Source: Bradyrhizobium sp. B124 (GTDB taxonomy: Bacteria; Pseudomonadota; Alphaproteobacteria; Rhizobiales; Xanthobacteraceae). Taken from it: a stretch of DNA of 64,000 nt. The notes under the pieces were generated by a model. It was not told the origin of the DNA. It saw nothing but the letters and a program-made list of their open reading frames with translations, and searched no databases. Positions 26,625-36,499 of this stretch are shown here, one piece after another. Numbering within the stretch: the stretch's first letter is position 1; each line of letters starts with the position of its first letter. The stretch covers positions 7,320,001 through 7,384,000 of the forward strand of contig NZ_CP152413.1 in NCBI RefSeq assembly GCF_038967635.1, in the 5' to 3' direction. A program made the translations under genes and the position numbers.

Positions 26625-26645
26625 CTAGTTTGACTGAGTCACAAA
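26625..26645 (+). repeat. IS701 left target duplication and terminal repeat
   Basis: CTAG (26625-26628) followed by the left inverted repeat TTTGACTGAGTCACAAA. It pairs with the right end at 28125-28145. Confidence 0.75.
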
Positions 26646-28141
26646 ACCGCCGGCCAGAATCAGCGATGGTTGAAGCATGGACCATCAGCCGATGAGGCCA
26701 ACATGAGCGGGCGTGGCACCAAGACGAGCGAGAAGCGATTTGCGGCGTATTTGGAAGGGCTTGCCAGTGTCATCGGTCATGCTGATCGGAAGGCGCCGCT
26801 GCGCGACTATTGCGTCGGCTTGATTGCTTGTGGCGGTCGCAAGAGCGTGGAGCCGATGGCGGCGCTGACAGCTCCGGAACGGACGGCCGCCCAGCATCAA
26901 TCGCTGCTGCATTTCGTCGGCAGCGGCGCCTGGTCGGATGAGAAGGTGCTGGCCAAGGTACGTGAGATGGTCTTGCCGGCGATTGAACGCGAGGGCCCCA
27001 TCGAAGCCTGGATCATCGACGATACCGGATTTCCCAAGCAAGGGCGACATTCAGTCGGAGTTGCACGGCAATATTGCGGGCAGCTTGGCAAGCAGGATAA
27101 TTGTCAGGTGGCGGTGTCACTGTCGATTGCCAACCACCACGCCAGCCTGCCTGTCGCCTATCGCCTTTATCTTCCGAAGGAATGGACTGAGGACCGCGAT
27201 CGGCGGCGCAAGGTGGGCATTCCTGCCGAAGTCGGCTTCCGGACCAAGCCGGAGATCGCGCTGGAGCAGTTGCGGTGGGCCTGTGCGAGCGGCCTTCCGC
27301 GCGGTGTCGTGCTGATGGACGCGGGCTATGGCAACAACAGCGACCTGCGCACCGAGATCACGGCGCTGGGATTGACCTATGTAGCGGGTCTTCTGTCGAG
27401 CACAACGATATGGGCGCCCGGCACCGGTCCCTTGCCGCCGAAGCCATGGTCGGGCCGCGGCCGTCCACCGAAACTGATGCGCCGCAACCGTCAGCATCAG
27501 CCGGCCACCGTCAAGGCGCTCGCGATCGGCCTGCCGGCCAAAGCTTGGCGCACCATCACGTGGCGGCAAGGAACGAACGAAAAGCTGACCTCGCGCTTTG
27601 CACGCGTGCGGGTCCGTGCCGCGCATCGTGATTATTGGCAAACCACCCAGCGATTGGAGGAATGGTTGCTGATCGAATGGCCAAAAGGCGAGGACCAGCC
27701 TACCAAATACTGGCTCTCGACATTGCCGGAGGATGTGGCATTCCGGACTCTCGTTGAGACGGCTAAATTGCGCTGGCGCATCGAACGCGACTATCAGGAA
27801 CTCAAGCAGTAGGTCGGGCTCGGTCACTTCGAGGGACGCGGCTGGCGCGGCTTTCATCATCACGCAACGATGTGTATTGCAGCCTACGGGTTCCTGATCT
27901 CCGAGCGGGAGACGATTCTCCCCTCAGGCGCTCGGCGCGCCCGGCCGATCCCGCTCGATCGCGTTCCCGCAGATTACAGACCCCGCGGATCTGCCGCTGC
28001 GGACCCAACGTCACATTCCAAATTCAATCGCGACGATGCGACGGCGGCTCGAACATGGGCTCGTCCGAGCGCTGTCGAGATGTCCTTGTTGTGCGATCAA
28101 GTTCGACCACTACACAGATCATCGTTTGTGACGCAGTAAGA
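26629..28141 (+). mobile_element. IS701-family insertion sequence, complete
   Basis: 1513-bp element bounded by CTAG at 26625-26628 and again at 28142-28145, matching the 4-bp YTAR target duplication of the IS701 family. The ends are imperfect inverted repeats: TTTGACTGAGTCACAAA at the left and, read inward, TCTTACTGCGTCACAAA at the right (13 of 17 positions agree). The only gene is the transposase at 26703-28139. It lies next to the IS5-family remnant, possibly inserted into its terminal region. Confidence 0.82.
26703..28139 (+). pseudogene. IS701-family transposase with in-frame TAG
   Basis: DDE transposase of the IS701 family. The first Asp motif is EAWIIDDTGFPKQGRHSVGV, the second GVVLMDAGYGNNSDLR, and the C-terminal region RIERDYQELKQ leads to a TAG at 27810-27812. 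The same frame continues with VGLGHFEGRGWRGFHHHATM and CIAAYGFLISERE, the normal family continuation, to a stop at 28137. A single GAG-to-TAG change would explain the interruption; everything else looks intact. The start at 26703 (MSGRGTKTSEKRF) fits the family better than 26670. Confidence 0.85.
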
Positions 28142-28145
28142 CTAG
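28125..28145 (-). repeat. IS701 right terminal repeat and target duplication
   Basis: The right inverted repeat reads inward TCTTACTGCGTCACAAA and is followed outside by CTAG (28142-28145). The transposase stop (28137-28139) lies inside the repeat. Confidence 0.75.
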
Positions 28146-28500
28146 GTCTCCTCGACGTACATGCAGGAGCTGCTCGGTCGGCTTTGTCCGGTTTGCGACA
28201 AAGCTGTCTTGATCGGATGTGCCTCCGATCTCTATGCGCGAATTTCCAAGGTAACGGCCGCCGTAGGGCTAGCTCATCGAAAGAAACAGCTGGAACACAT
28301 AAGGGAAAGGCGTTCGCCGTTCGCTCCCATTGTGACGCGCGCCCGTAGGATTGCGCGACCTTTTGGCAATGGCATCGCGCTTGCAACGAACGAAAAATAT
28401 CAGCTCGAGAACCTTATCGGGGAGCTGCGCACCGGGTGTAGGCGAGCGCACCCAGATGACGGGTGCCCCACTCACGAGCTCGTTCTCTCAGGAGTACCCT
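28146..28500. other. Spacer between IS701 element and MFS gene
   Basis: An open frame at 28161-28517 has no recognisable protein features. CAGGAG at 28489-28494 is the ribosome-binding site of the next gene. Confidence 0.4.
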
Positions 28501-29643
28501 GTGATACCATCTTCTGACGGGTCAGCTGGCCTGCTCGCGACCCGGATCGCATTTTTTGTCGCCGGATTCGGCCTCGCGGCCTGGGCGCCGCTGGTGCCGC
28601 TCGCCAAGGAGCGGCTCGCGGCAGATGACCGCACGCTTGGTCTACTGCTTCTCTGTCTCGGCGCTGGATCAGTCGTCGCGATGCTTTTGACCAGCGTTTC
28701 GAATGCGAGGTACGGCAGCAAGCCCATCATACTTGCAGGCGGACTTGGCCTGGTGCTTATTCTGCCATTGCTTACTATAGCCAACACAACTATCGGCCTA
28801 GGCACCGTGCTGTTTGCGTTCGGCGCTTCAGCTGGCTCGATCGATGTAGCTATGAACATTCACGCAATCGAAGTGGAGCGCGCCACGGGCCGTCCGTTGA
28901 TGTCCGGATTCCACGCCCGGTACAGCATTGGCGAATTCGCTGGCTCTGCCGCCATGACCGCGTTCCTTTCGCTGCGGCTTGACCCATTTGCTTCGACGCT
29001 GGTTTGCTCGGCGCTAATGACGCTTGCAATTGTGTCGGCCTGGCCGCGGTTACTCGCAACAGGTCGGACGCAACGGGGACCATGGTTTTTCTCGCCCCAT
29101 CGCAGCGTGCTGTTAGTTGCTGCACTCGCGGCTGTCACCTTTCTTGTGGAAGGAGCAATGCTCGACTGGAGCGCCTTGCTTCTCGTTGGTCGGGGTCTCC
29201 TCGCGGAGGCGCACGGGGGTCTCGGTTTTATGCTCTTCTCCATCGCCATGACCGTGGGCCGTCTCGGCGGAGATGCCGCCGTGGCACGATTCGGCGACCG
29301 TGCCCTATTAATGTTCGGAACTCTGCCGATTATGACAGGCTTCGTGGCTGTAGTGGCCGCGCCGGTTGCGGCAATTGCGATGATGGGCTTCCTGCTTATC
29401 GGATTGGGCATTTCGAATATTGTACCGGTCCTATGCCGCTCCGCTAGCAAACAGAAAATGATGCCAGTGGGCCTTGCGATCGCGGTCATCACGACGGCCG
29501 GCTACGCGGGTATACTCGTGGGTCCCGCCAGCATCGGGGTTATCGCTCATATGGTTGGTCTGCCTTTGGCGTTCGGGATGTTAGGTGCGCTCATGTGCAT
29601 CGTCACGCTGTCGGCGCGGATGGTGATGGCGGACTATCGCTAG
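28501..29643 (+). CDS. MFS transporter (YbjJ-like)
   Basis: 380 residues with about 12 membrane segments, beginning VIPSSDGSAGLLATRIAFFV. The motif FGLAAWAPLVPLAKERLAAD and the segment-4 region GASAGSIDVAMNIHAIEVER, then GFHARYSIGEFAGS, resemble the YbjJ-like branch of MFS permeases. The start is GTG 28501, six bases after CAGGAG; an upstream ATG (28456) lacks such a site. It converges on nolK with 232 bp between them. The substrate is unknown. Confidence 0.8.
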   Translation: MIPSSDGSAGLLATRIAFFVAGFGLAAWAPLVPLAKERLAADDRTLGLLLLCLGAGSVVAMLLTSVSNARYGSKPIILAGGLGLVLILPLLTIANTTIGLGTVLFAFGASAGSIDVAMNIHAIEVERATGRPLMSGFHARYSIGEFAGSAAMTAFLSLRLDPFASTLVCSALMTLAIVSAWPRLLATGRTQRGPWFFSPHRSVLLVAALAAVTFLVEGAMLDWSALLLVGRGLLAEAHGGLGFMLFSIAMTVGRLGGDAAVARFGDRALLMFGTLPIMTGFVAVVAAPVAAIAMMGFLLIGLGISNIVPVLCRSASKQKMMPVGLAIAVITTAGYAGILVGPASIGVIAHMVGLPLAFGMLGALMCIVTLSARMVMADYR

Positions 29644-29875
29644 GTGTGGCTGAAGAGGAACATCGGTGTGCTCGGTCTCCATGGTCGGCCGCGGCTCGGC
29701 ATCGACTTCAGATCGTGCTTATCGAAACGCTCGACTTCATCGGAAGTAGAACAACATATGCGGGGCCATGATCATTCAAAGTTTTCATGCAAGTCGGCGG
29801 GGCAGGCTGGTAGCCAGAATGTACCCGGCCACTCAGATGATTGGCATCCAGCCGGTCGCTATGTTGACGAATTTA

Positions 29876-30934
29876 TTACCGAGTGGCGCGGGCCGCCAGA
29901 TGGCTAGCAGATTCACCGCCGACTGATCGTGGAGGATTGCCCTCCCTCAAGCCGGCTTGCCGGGGAGGTGCAAGATCACTCTGGCGGCCTTCATTGCTGT
30001 GGGCGAGATACGCCCGGTACGCCCACCCAATACCCTCCTCCAGTGAGGTCCGGGCGCGCCAGCCGAGCTTGGTTAGGCGGCTGACGTCGAGCAGCTTGCG
30101 CGGCGTGCCGTCCGGGCGCGATGTGTCGAAGCTGATCTCACCGCGATAACCGACGGCCGCGGCGACCAGGAGTGCGAATTCGGCGATGGTGATGTCCTCG
30201 CCGGTGCCGATATTGACCAGCTCCGGTGAGGAATAGGTCTTCATCAGGTGGATGCAGGCGTCGGCGAGATCGTCGACATAGAGGAATTCGCGGCGCGGCG
30301 TGCCGGTGCCCCACACCACGACGCTGCCAGCGCCGGAAACCTTGGCCTCGTGGAAGCGGCGGATCAGCGCCGCGACGACGTGACTGTATTCGGGATGATA
30401 ATTGTCGCCGGGACCGTAGAGATTGGTCGGCATCACGCTGATGAAATCGGCGCCATACTGGCTGCGATAGGCCTCGGCCATCTTGATGCCGGCGATCTTG
30501 GCGATGGCATAGGGCTCGTTGGTCGGCTCCAGCGCGCCGGTCAGCATCGAATCCTCGCGCAGCGGCTGCGGCGCGAGGCGCGGATAGATGCAGGACGAGC
30601 CGAAGAACATCAGCTTCTCGCACCCGTTGGCGTGGGCCGCCTGGATCACGTTGCTCGAGATCGCCAGATTGTCGTAGAGGAATTCCGCCCGCAGCGTGTT
30701 GTTGGCGACGATGCCGCCGACCTTGGCGGCGGCGAGGAACACGGCCTGCGGCCGCTTCGCGGCAAACCAGGCATTGACCGCGGCCTGGTCGCGCAAATCG
30801 ACCTCGCCGCGCGCCACGGTCAGCAGATCGGCCTCTTCGCGCGCCAGCCGGCGCATCAGCGCCGAGCCGACCATACCGCGATGGCCGGCAACGAAAACCG
30901 ACTTGCCCTTCAGTTCAAACGCCGTGCTTGCCAT
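29876..30934 (-). CDS. nolK: GDP-L-fucose synthase
   Basis: NADPH-dependent epimerase/reductase converting GDP-4-keto-6-deoxymannose to GDP-L-fucose, the donor for fucosylation of Nod factor by NodZ. The Rossmann motif is [18 protein letters not shown]. The catalytic Ser is in [16 protein letters not shown], the YxxxK site is [20 protein letters not shown], and [20 protein letters not shown] follows. The start at 30934 ([10 protein letters not shown]) overlaps noeL by 20 bp, so both are one operon. The protein runs 352 residues; the last ~35 ([20 protein letters not shown] and on) exceed the usual ~315-residue length. The symbol is used because of the nod-gene context; fcl is the housekeeping equivalent. 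Confidence 0.88.
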   Translation of the reverse strand: MASTAFELKGKSVFVAGHRGMVGSALMRRLAREEADLLTVARGEVDLRDQAAVNAWFAAKRPQAVFLAAAKVGGIVANNTLRAEFLYDNLAISSNVIQAAHANGCEKLMFFGSSCIYPRLAPQPLREDSMLTGALEPTNEPYAIAKIAGIKMAEAYRSQYGADFISVMPTNLYGPGDNYHPEYSHVVAALIRRFHEAKVSGAGSVVVWGTGTPRREFLYVDDLADACIHLMKTYSSPELVNIGTGEDITIAEFALLVAAAVGYRGEISFDTSRPDGTPRKLLDVSRLTKLGWRARTSLEEGIGWAYRAYLAHSNEGRQSDLAPPRQAGLREGNPPRSVGGESASHLAARATR

Positions 30935-32000
30935 TGGCCGCATCCTGCCTGGCCTCGAGGAGATCGCTGGCGACCATTTCCTTCACCAGTTGCGCGAACG
31001 GCGTCTTCGGCGTCCAGCCGAGCTTGGCGCGCGCCTTGCTGGCGTCGCCGATCAGAAGATCGACCTCGGTCGGACGGAAATAGGTCGGATCGATCTGCAC
31101 CAGCGTGTTGTCGGATGCCTTGTCGACGCCGACCTCCTCGACACCGTTGCCGCGCCATTCGATGCTGCGACCGACCTCGGCAAATGCCAGCTCGACGAAT
31201 TCGCGGACCGAGCGCGTCTCGCCGGTCGCGAGCACGAAGTCGCCGGCCTCGTCCGCCTGCAGGATTTTGTGCATGCCCTCGACATAGTCGCGGGCGTGGC
31301 CCCAGTCGCGCTTGGCGTCGAGATTGCCGAGATAGAGCTTCCTCTCCAGCCCGACCTCGATGCGGGCGACGGCACGGGTGATCTTGCGCGTCACGAAGGT
31401 CTCGCCGCGGATCGGGCTCTCATGGTTGAACAGGATGCCGTTGCTGGCGAACATGCCGTAGGCCTCACGGTAGTTCACCGTGATCCAGTAGCCGTAGAGC
31501 TTGGCGACACCGTAGGGCGAACGCGGATAGAACGGCGTGGTCTCCTTCTGCGGCACCTCCTGCACGAGGCCGTACAGCTCCGAGGTCGAGGCCTGGTAGA
31601 ACCGGGTCTCCTTTTCCATGCCGAGGATGCGGATCGCCTCCAGAAGGCGCAGCACGCCGATGGCGTCGGCGTTGGCGGTGTATTCCGGGCTCTCGAAACT
31701 GACCTGGACGTGGCTCTGGGCGGCGAGGTTGTAGATCTCGGTCGGCCGGATCTGCTGCACCAGCCGGATCAGATTGGTCGAATCGGTCATGTCGCCGTAG
31801 TGCATCAGGAACGGCACGTTGCCGGCGTGCGGATCCTGGTAGAGATGGTCGACCCGCGCGGTGTTGAACGAGGACGACCGGCGCTTGATGCCGTGCACGG
31901 TATAGCCGAGACCAAGCAGATATTCGGCGAGATACGCGCCGTCCTGCCCGGTGATGCCGGTGATCAGCGCAACGCGCCGCTTTGAGTTCTGTACCGCCAT
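30915..32000 (-). CDS. noeL: GDP-mannose 4,6-dehydratase
   Basis: First enzyme from GDP-mannose toward GDP-fucose; supplies the substrate of NolK. 361 residues. The Rossmann motif is [20 protein letters not shown], then [14 protein letters not shown], the catalytic [15 protein letters not shown] and YxxxK in [20 protein letters not shown], and [20 protein letters not shown]. It is transcribed divergently from nodM, the layout I recall for nolK-noeL/nodM in B. diazoefficiens. No nodZ is in the window. The gene (gmd elsewhere) is visibly more GC-rich than the 1.3 kb leader upstream of it. Confidence 0.9.
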   Translation of the reverse strand: MAVQNSKRRVALITGITGQDGAYLAEYLLGLGYTVHGIKRRSSSFNTARVDHLYQDPHAGNVPFLMHYGDMTDSTNLIRLVQQIRPTEIYNLAAQSHVQVSFESPEYTANADAIGVLRLLEAIRILGMEKETRFYQASTSELYGLVQEVPQKETTPFYPRSPYGVAKLYGYWITVNYREAYGMFASNGILFNHESPIRGETFVTRKITRAVARIEVGLERKLYLGNLDAKRDWGHARDYVEGMHKILQADEAGDFVLATGETRSVREFVELAFAEVGRSIEWRGNGVEEVGVDKASDNTLVQIDPTYFRPTEVDLLIGDASKARAKLGWTPKTPFAQLVKEMVASDLLEARQDAANGKHGV

Positions 32001-32686
32001 CGTGTTTCTTAGTTGAGCTGGAAAGAAAGCCCCCCTTTAGGAGCGCTATTTGCGAAACGGTTTACTGTAAGATCTAGCTGCGCTAGCGCGCTCCACCCGC
32101 AAACAGAGGAAAGCGATCGTTAGCTCTAATCATACACATCATATAGGCGTGCACACTATATACATTGATTTGTACCGGCCTGGAGAATTGCCAGTATAGC
32201 TGAGATTCAAAAAAGGAAGTCAACTCACCCTCGCAACCTTCCTGATAGCCGCGATGACCTGACCCTACGCTGGCGAAATGGATGACGAACGCGCCGTTAC
32301 GCGCAGCCGGGCGCGCTCTGGCGATGTTTCCGATGAGATAGAAGCCGAAGGTCTGTGTGCCTTGCTATCCTCAACGCATGCTATACGCATTCGGACGTGG
32401 TCTGGTCATGGCCGGAGAGAGACGTGTTGAGGGCCCAAGTTGCAAGTCAGGAGATGTCAGCGCACGGCCGGATGACGGCGTGCAGGCCAGCACTCAGCGA
32501 CAGTGAAGCCTGCGCATCGATCTCGTAGCCCGCAAAGCGTGCGGCCCCATTGCCTTCAGTTTCCAACAGAACACGCGGTCTGGGAGGCGATAAGGTCATG
32601 GACCATATTGATGATAAACGCTTCCGCCAACAGCCTATTCGCGTAGACAGCGGACGGCTGACGTAACTACGAAATGGGTAGACTTG

Positions 32687-32748
32687 CAAACGCTGGTATA
32701 GTTCTTCAAACGTTTCGATATCGAATGCTTACGTTCGTACAATAGAGC
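32687..32748 (-). repeat. 62-bp element shared with nodV upstream region, copy A
   Basis: About 48 of 62 positions match 41425-41487, with one single-base gap. Best conserved blocks: CAAACG, GGTATAGTT, AAAC, TTTC, ATATCG, GTACAAT and GAGC. Read on the minus strand, toward noeL, parts (ATCGAAAC, TATACCA) are reminiscent of a nod box, but the spacing is wrong. Strand is given relative to noeL. Confidence 0.55.
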
Positions 32749-33233
32749 TATCGACGCCGATCGTTAGTCTCATCCCGACTAGCATAGCTTGCATCCGTTC
32801 GAGTATGATCAGCCTCTCAAACCAGCGCGACAAAATGTTTCCAATAACGCCTGAACGCATGACAATTCACGCTAGCGCGCCCTGCAAATTCCATGCGTAA
32901 GCCGTGGGAAGGCTGCATCTTTCCACCTGCAAAATGGGCGCCGCCGCTGCGGGATGTGAGCCTCTCGAAGAAGCCTATTAACGAGACGCGAGGACTTGGT
33001 CGCCGCTGCACCACCGCCATCCGTTTCGGTGGCGCCGCCGCCAGTTCCTTGGGAGTTTGAACTGAAGAGTGTGAGTGGCTTGCGGTGATGATGAGCCCAA
33101 CCACGTTCGCGGCCACGTCGCGGCTTGTACTTGGTGGGTGTTACTTAAAAGCGGAATGCAGCTGGACGAAACGATGGTGGTTCTAAAGAGGCCTAACTCA
33201 CGCTTGCGAATGCGACGGCAATGGCCGCAGAAA

Positions 33234-33279
33234 ATCCCGACATTGATTGCTGGTTATGATCGGGCAATGGTTTTCATGA
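33234..33279 (+). promoter_or_regulatory. Degenerate nod-box-like sequence before nodM
   Basis: ATCC at 33234, an ATC-N8-GAT arrangement (33234-33247; canonical is N9), then TTATGATCGGGCAATGG and TTTTCATGA. The order GATC, CAAT, TTTT mimics the 3' half of a NodD-binding nod box, with a shift of about 3 bases. It lies 53 bases before the nodM ATG. A weak match, supported mainly by position. Confidence 0.3.
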
Positions 33280-33332
33280 AGAGCTCCCTGTAGGAGGAAC
33301 GTCAACCTCCTTGAACTTCGGTTGCATTGGGT

Positions 33333-35159
33333 ATGTGTGGAATTGTCGGCATCTTGGGGCGTGGTCCGGTCGTTGGGCAGTTGGTCGCTTCGCTCAAGCG
33401 ATTGGAGTATCGTGGCTATGACTCCGCAGGAGTTGCTACGCTCGAAGGTCTTCGTATCGAGCGGCGGCGCGCTGAAGGTAAGTTGAGAAACCTTGATGGG
33501 CGGCTACACCGGCATCCGCTGTCGGGTCATATCGGTATTGGTCATACCCGATGGGCGACTCATGGAAGGCCGACCGAGAGCAATGCCCATCCGCACGCGA
33601 CGGAAAATGTCGCGGTCGTTCATAATGGGATCATCGAGAATTTCCGCGAGCTGAGAGCCGAATTGGAGCGGAATGGAGCCCATTTCAGCTCTGAGACGGA
33701 CACCGAGGTGGTAGCGCATCTCGTTGAATCTTATCTCATGAATGGCTACTCGCCACAGCAAGCGGTACAGGCATCGCTGCCGCGGCTGCACGGAGCCTTC
33801 GCGCTGGTATTCCTGTTCAAAGGCCACGACGATCTTCTGATCGGTGCGCGCAAGGGATCACCGCTTGCGATTGGGCATGGTAATGGCGAAATGTATCTAG
33901 GATCGGACGCGATTGCGCTCGCGCCCTTGACCGATTCCATTACCTATCTTGAAGACGGCGACTGGACTGTGCTTACCCGCACGATTTGCGTGATCTACGG
34001 CGCGGACGGCGCTATCGTTCACCGGGAAACATCAAAGTCCGGCGCGTCGTCGCTCCTGGTAGACAAGGCGAATTATCGCCACTTCATGGCCAAGGAAATC
34101 CACGAGCAGCCGATAGTGGCCGGGCAGACATTGGCTCATTATGTCGATATTAGCGCCGAGCGCGTAGCCCTGCCGCTCAAACTGCCGTTCAACTTCAATT
34201 CCATTCAGCGCATCTCGATTACGGCCTGCGGCACGGCAAGCTACGCCGGTCACATCGCCAAATACTGGTTCGAACGGCTAGCACGCCTGCCGGTCGAGAT
34301 CGATGTGGCATCTGAGTTCCGCTACAGGGAGGCTCCTTTACGCAAGGGCGATCTCGCGATCGTCATTTCGCAGTCGGGGGAGACCGCCGACACTCTGGCT
34401 GCGCTGCGTTACGCCAAGAGCCAGGGTCTGCACACGATATCTGTGGTCAACGTCCCGACCTCGTCGATCGCGCGTGAGAGCGAATCCGTGTTGCCGACGC
34501 TAGCGGGACCGGAAATCGGCGTCGCCTCCACCAAGGCGTTCATCTGCCAGCTGGTGGTAATGGCGGCGCTTGCTCTGGCAGCAGGCAAAGAGCGGGGTAA
34601 GTTGAACGAGATCGATGAATCGAAGCTTGTCCGCGAGCTTATCGAAGTGCCGCGGCTGATTGCTGCGGCGCTGTTGATCGAGCCGCAGATCGAGAAACTC
34701 GCGCGTCATGTCGCTAAGTCGAACGATGTGCTCTATCTCGGTCGAGGCACATCGGCTCCCCTAGCACTGGAGGGGGCGCTCAAGCTGAAGGAAATCTCGT
34801 ATATCCATTCAGAAGGCTACGCCGCTGGCGAGCTCAAGCACGGACCGATTGCGTTGATCGATGAGACCGTGCCCGTGGTGGTGATCGCGCCTTACGACGC
34901 GGTTTTCGGAAAAACCGTCTCGAACATGCAAGAAGTTGCGGCTCGCGGTGGCAACATCATCTTGATCACTGATGCGAAGGGCGCTTCGGAAGCGACGTTG
35001 GACACGTTCATGACCATTGTGTTGCCGGACATGGGTGGAAGCTTTACGCCGATGGTTTATGCCATCCCGGTGCAGCTTTTAGCCTATCATACTGCCGTCG
35101 TTATGGGGACGGATGTGGATCAGCCGCGCAATCTCGCAAAATCAGTCACCGTCGAATAG
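33333..35159 (+). CDS. nodM: Glucosamine-fructose-6-P aminotransferase NodM
   Basis: 608-residue isomerising amidotransferase making glucosamine-6-phosphate from fructose-6-phosphate and glutamine; the symbiotic paralogue of GlmS that feeds Nod-factor chitin backbone synthesis. It begins MCGIVGILG; Cys2 must become N-terminal for glutaminase activity, which fixes the start at 33333 and not the TTG at 33327. Glutaminase motifs are GHTRWATHGRPTESNAHPH and SSETDTEVVAHL. Two SIS domains follow (ACGTASYAGHIAKYWFERL, SQSGETADTLAALRYAK, YLGRGTSAPLALEGALKLKE), and the protein ends in the typical PRNLAKSVTVE. The nodM name (over glmS) rests on the divergent noeL-nolK neighbourhood. Confidence 0.9.
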   Translation: MCGIVGILGRGPVVGQLVASLKRLEYRGYDSAGVATLEGLRIERRRAEGKLRNLDGRLHRHPLSGHIGIGHTRWATHGRPTESNAHPHATENVAVVHNGIIENFRELRAELERNGAHFSSETDTEVVAHLVESYLMNGYSPQQAVQASLPRLHGAFALVFLFKGHDDLLIGARKGSPLAIGHGNGEMYLGSDAIALAPLTDSITYLEDGDWTVLTRTICVIYGADGAIVHRETSKSGASSLLVDKANYRHFMAKEIHEQPIVAGQTLAHYVDISAERVALPLKLPFNFNSIQRISITACGTASYAGHIAKYWFERLARLPVEIDVASEFRYREAPLRKGDLAIVISQSGETADTLAALRYAKSQGLHTISVVNVPTSSIARESESVLPTLAGPEIGVASTKAFICQLVVMAALALAAGKERGKLNEIDESKLVRELIEVPRLIAAALLIEPQIEKLARHVAKSNDVLYLGRGTSAPLALEGALKLKEISYIHSEGYAAGELKHGPIALIDETVPVVVIAPYDAVFGKTVSNMQEVAARGGNIILITDAKGASEATLDTFMTIVLPDMGGSFTPMVYAIPVQLLAYHTAVVMGTDVDQPRNLAKSVTVE

Positions 35160-35573
35160 GCAGCCGCGGCATGTCGTGGTGCTTCTCCGTGCCTGGATTA
35201 GGCAGCGGTGGCTGCGCCAGCTCCGCGGATTCAAAATCCTGAAAGGGAGAAGTCTCGCGCTTATCCATAGTTGGTCATAGTTGGCGGAGATTTGGTTATC
35301 GCGACTTCTTGTAATCGGTGGCAGGGCAGCGCGCTCCCCCGAACTTATCGAGACCGCGATCGCGACATGCGTCCAGCGTGACGCGCTGCATCGGAAGGAA
35401 AGCGTCCGACGGCGCCGTCCAACGGGTGAACTATCGATTGATCCCACTCCCGATAGGCTGACAATGCGAGCCATGCTCGTAGCCTCGCCGCAATCCTGAC
35501 AACGCCAATGCGACGTGCCTTACGTTCGTGCCGCTTTAGGGAAAGCTTGCCGAAAGAATTGGAGGGCATTCAC
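35160..35573. other. Intergenic region nodM-nopP
   Basis: No convincing gene. A short tandem CATAGTTGG-T-CATAGTTGG is at 35266-35285. Minus-strand frames include a phrase with a CxxC (HWRCQDCGEA) that could be a scrap of a transposase, too short to call. Confidence 0.35.
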
Positions 35574-35605
35574 GCGTCAGGTTTTGGTAAGGCTGCCGGC
35601 CTATC
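35574..35605 (+). promoter_or_regulatory. Candidate tts box upstream of nopP-like gene
   Basis: GCGTCAGGTTTTGGTAAGG continuing CTGCCGGCCTATCA. It matches the TtsI-binding consensus (TCGTCAGCTT-N-TCGAAAGCT, 5 bases, CC) at the CGTCAG, TT, AAG, CT and CC blocks, with one inserted base. It lies 70 bp before the start at 35675, a usual distance. TtsI activates type III secretion genes in rhizobia. Confidence 0.5.
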
Positions 35606-35674
35606 AGCTCCGAAGGAGCTAACCAGCCTGGACCAACTGCGGCAGCAAATGCCAGCTGGGGAGCACCAATCGCC

Positions 35675-36499
35675 ATGTATAATCAGATAGATGGTTCGTC
35701 CTGGTTCCAATCCTCGCGCGTTGCCGAAACTGACGAGCAAACGGATGCAGATAGGTTTGCGGATGCGTTCGCCAATATGAACTTAGCTGCACCGGGCTCC
35801 AGCGGCAGCTCACCTTCGGTAACAGGACCATATTCGCTAGTTCCAAGGCCTCCTGTGGTAGAGATCAATAGGTCATCGTTCATCGACGCAGCGCGCGTCT
35901 ATTACGGCGCGGAAATCAAGCACATCGCCAACAACCCGCAGGAGTACTCGGAGTTCGTGTCGGCAAGAGCACGGCGAGCTGCAAAAATTGCCGAGCGTTA
36001 TGGGGTAACTCGCGATTCCGGCAATGCGCGATACTTCAGCTACCAATTAGGAGAAAGAAGTGTCGGGCTTCTAAGAATTGAGGGCGGCGACAGCATGACG
36101 GAGTTCGACGTCAAAAAATGGCAGGAGCTGTTTCCTGGGCGAACTGGGACTACCTCGACTGTAGATCTTCAGGTCGTTCATCCGCTCGTCGAGAACGCTG
36201 GCGATATTCTGCTCGAGCATCAGCTTCGAGTGGACGGCGAAAGGCCGTTGCTCAATTTGCGTCCGGCTAATCCAGAAGCAAGAGCCCGTGCGGTACAGAT
36301 GGGGTTTGTCGAGGTTGATGCCGACAATATGGTTCTCGACCCAGAGAAGTCAGACAATTGGATAAGGAACGGTGATGGGGAGTGGCAGCGAAGAGGTACT
36401 GCTGCGCGCTATCTTTCCAAAGTGGACGAGAACGAAAGAAGGGATACTAAAATGGAAGAAAGGTCCCCATCATGCGAATACGAGGATAATTTCATGTGA
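35675..36499 (+). CDS. nopP: Probable type III effector, NopP family
   Basis: 274 residues with no signal peptide or membrane segment. A Ser-rich N-terminus (MYNQIDGSSWFQSSR) suits a type III secretion signal. The core EYSEFVSARARRAAKIAERY and STVDLQVVHPLVENAGDILL, then EHQLRVDGERPLLNLRPANP and ARARAVQMGFVEVDADNMVL, is what I recall for NopP effectors, which have a GNAT-like fold and influence host compatibility. The upstream tts-box-like sequence supports this. The C-terminal ~25 residues (ENERRDTKMEERSPSCEYED) look like an extra tail. The secretion apparatus itself is outside the window. Confidence 0.68.
   Translation: MYNQIDGSSWFQSSRVAETDEQTDADRFADAFANMNLAAPGSSGSSPSVTGPYSLVPRPPVVEINRSSFIDAARVYYGAEIKHIANNPQEYSEFVSARARRAAKIAERYGVTRDSGNARYFSYQLGERSVGLLRIEGGDSMTEFDVKKWQELFPGRTGTTSTVDLQVVHPLVENAGDILLEHQLRVDGERPLLNLRPANPEARARAVQMGFVEVDADNMVLDPEKSDNWIRNGDGEWQRRGTAARYLSKVDENERRDTKMEERSPSCEYEDNFM

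Larger units (their letters stand above)
32001..33332. other. Long divergent region noeL/nodM
   Basis: No supportable gene in 1.3 kb. The region is comparatively AT-rich. It contains one copy of a 62-bp sequence repeated upstream of nodV (32687-32748) and a degenerate nod-box-like sequence 54 bp before nodM (33234-33279). Short open frames on either strand resemble nothing known. Confidence 0.5.

Noticed and set aside
28161..28517. 118-codon frame after the IS701 element
   Set aside because: No family resemblance, and it overlaps the ribosome-binding site and start of the MFS gene in another frame.
30248..31985. Two long plus-strand frames opposite nolK and noeL
   Set aside because: They are exact antisense of two well-conserved enzymes; high GC at third positions opens the opposite strand.
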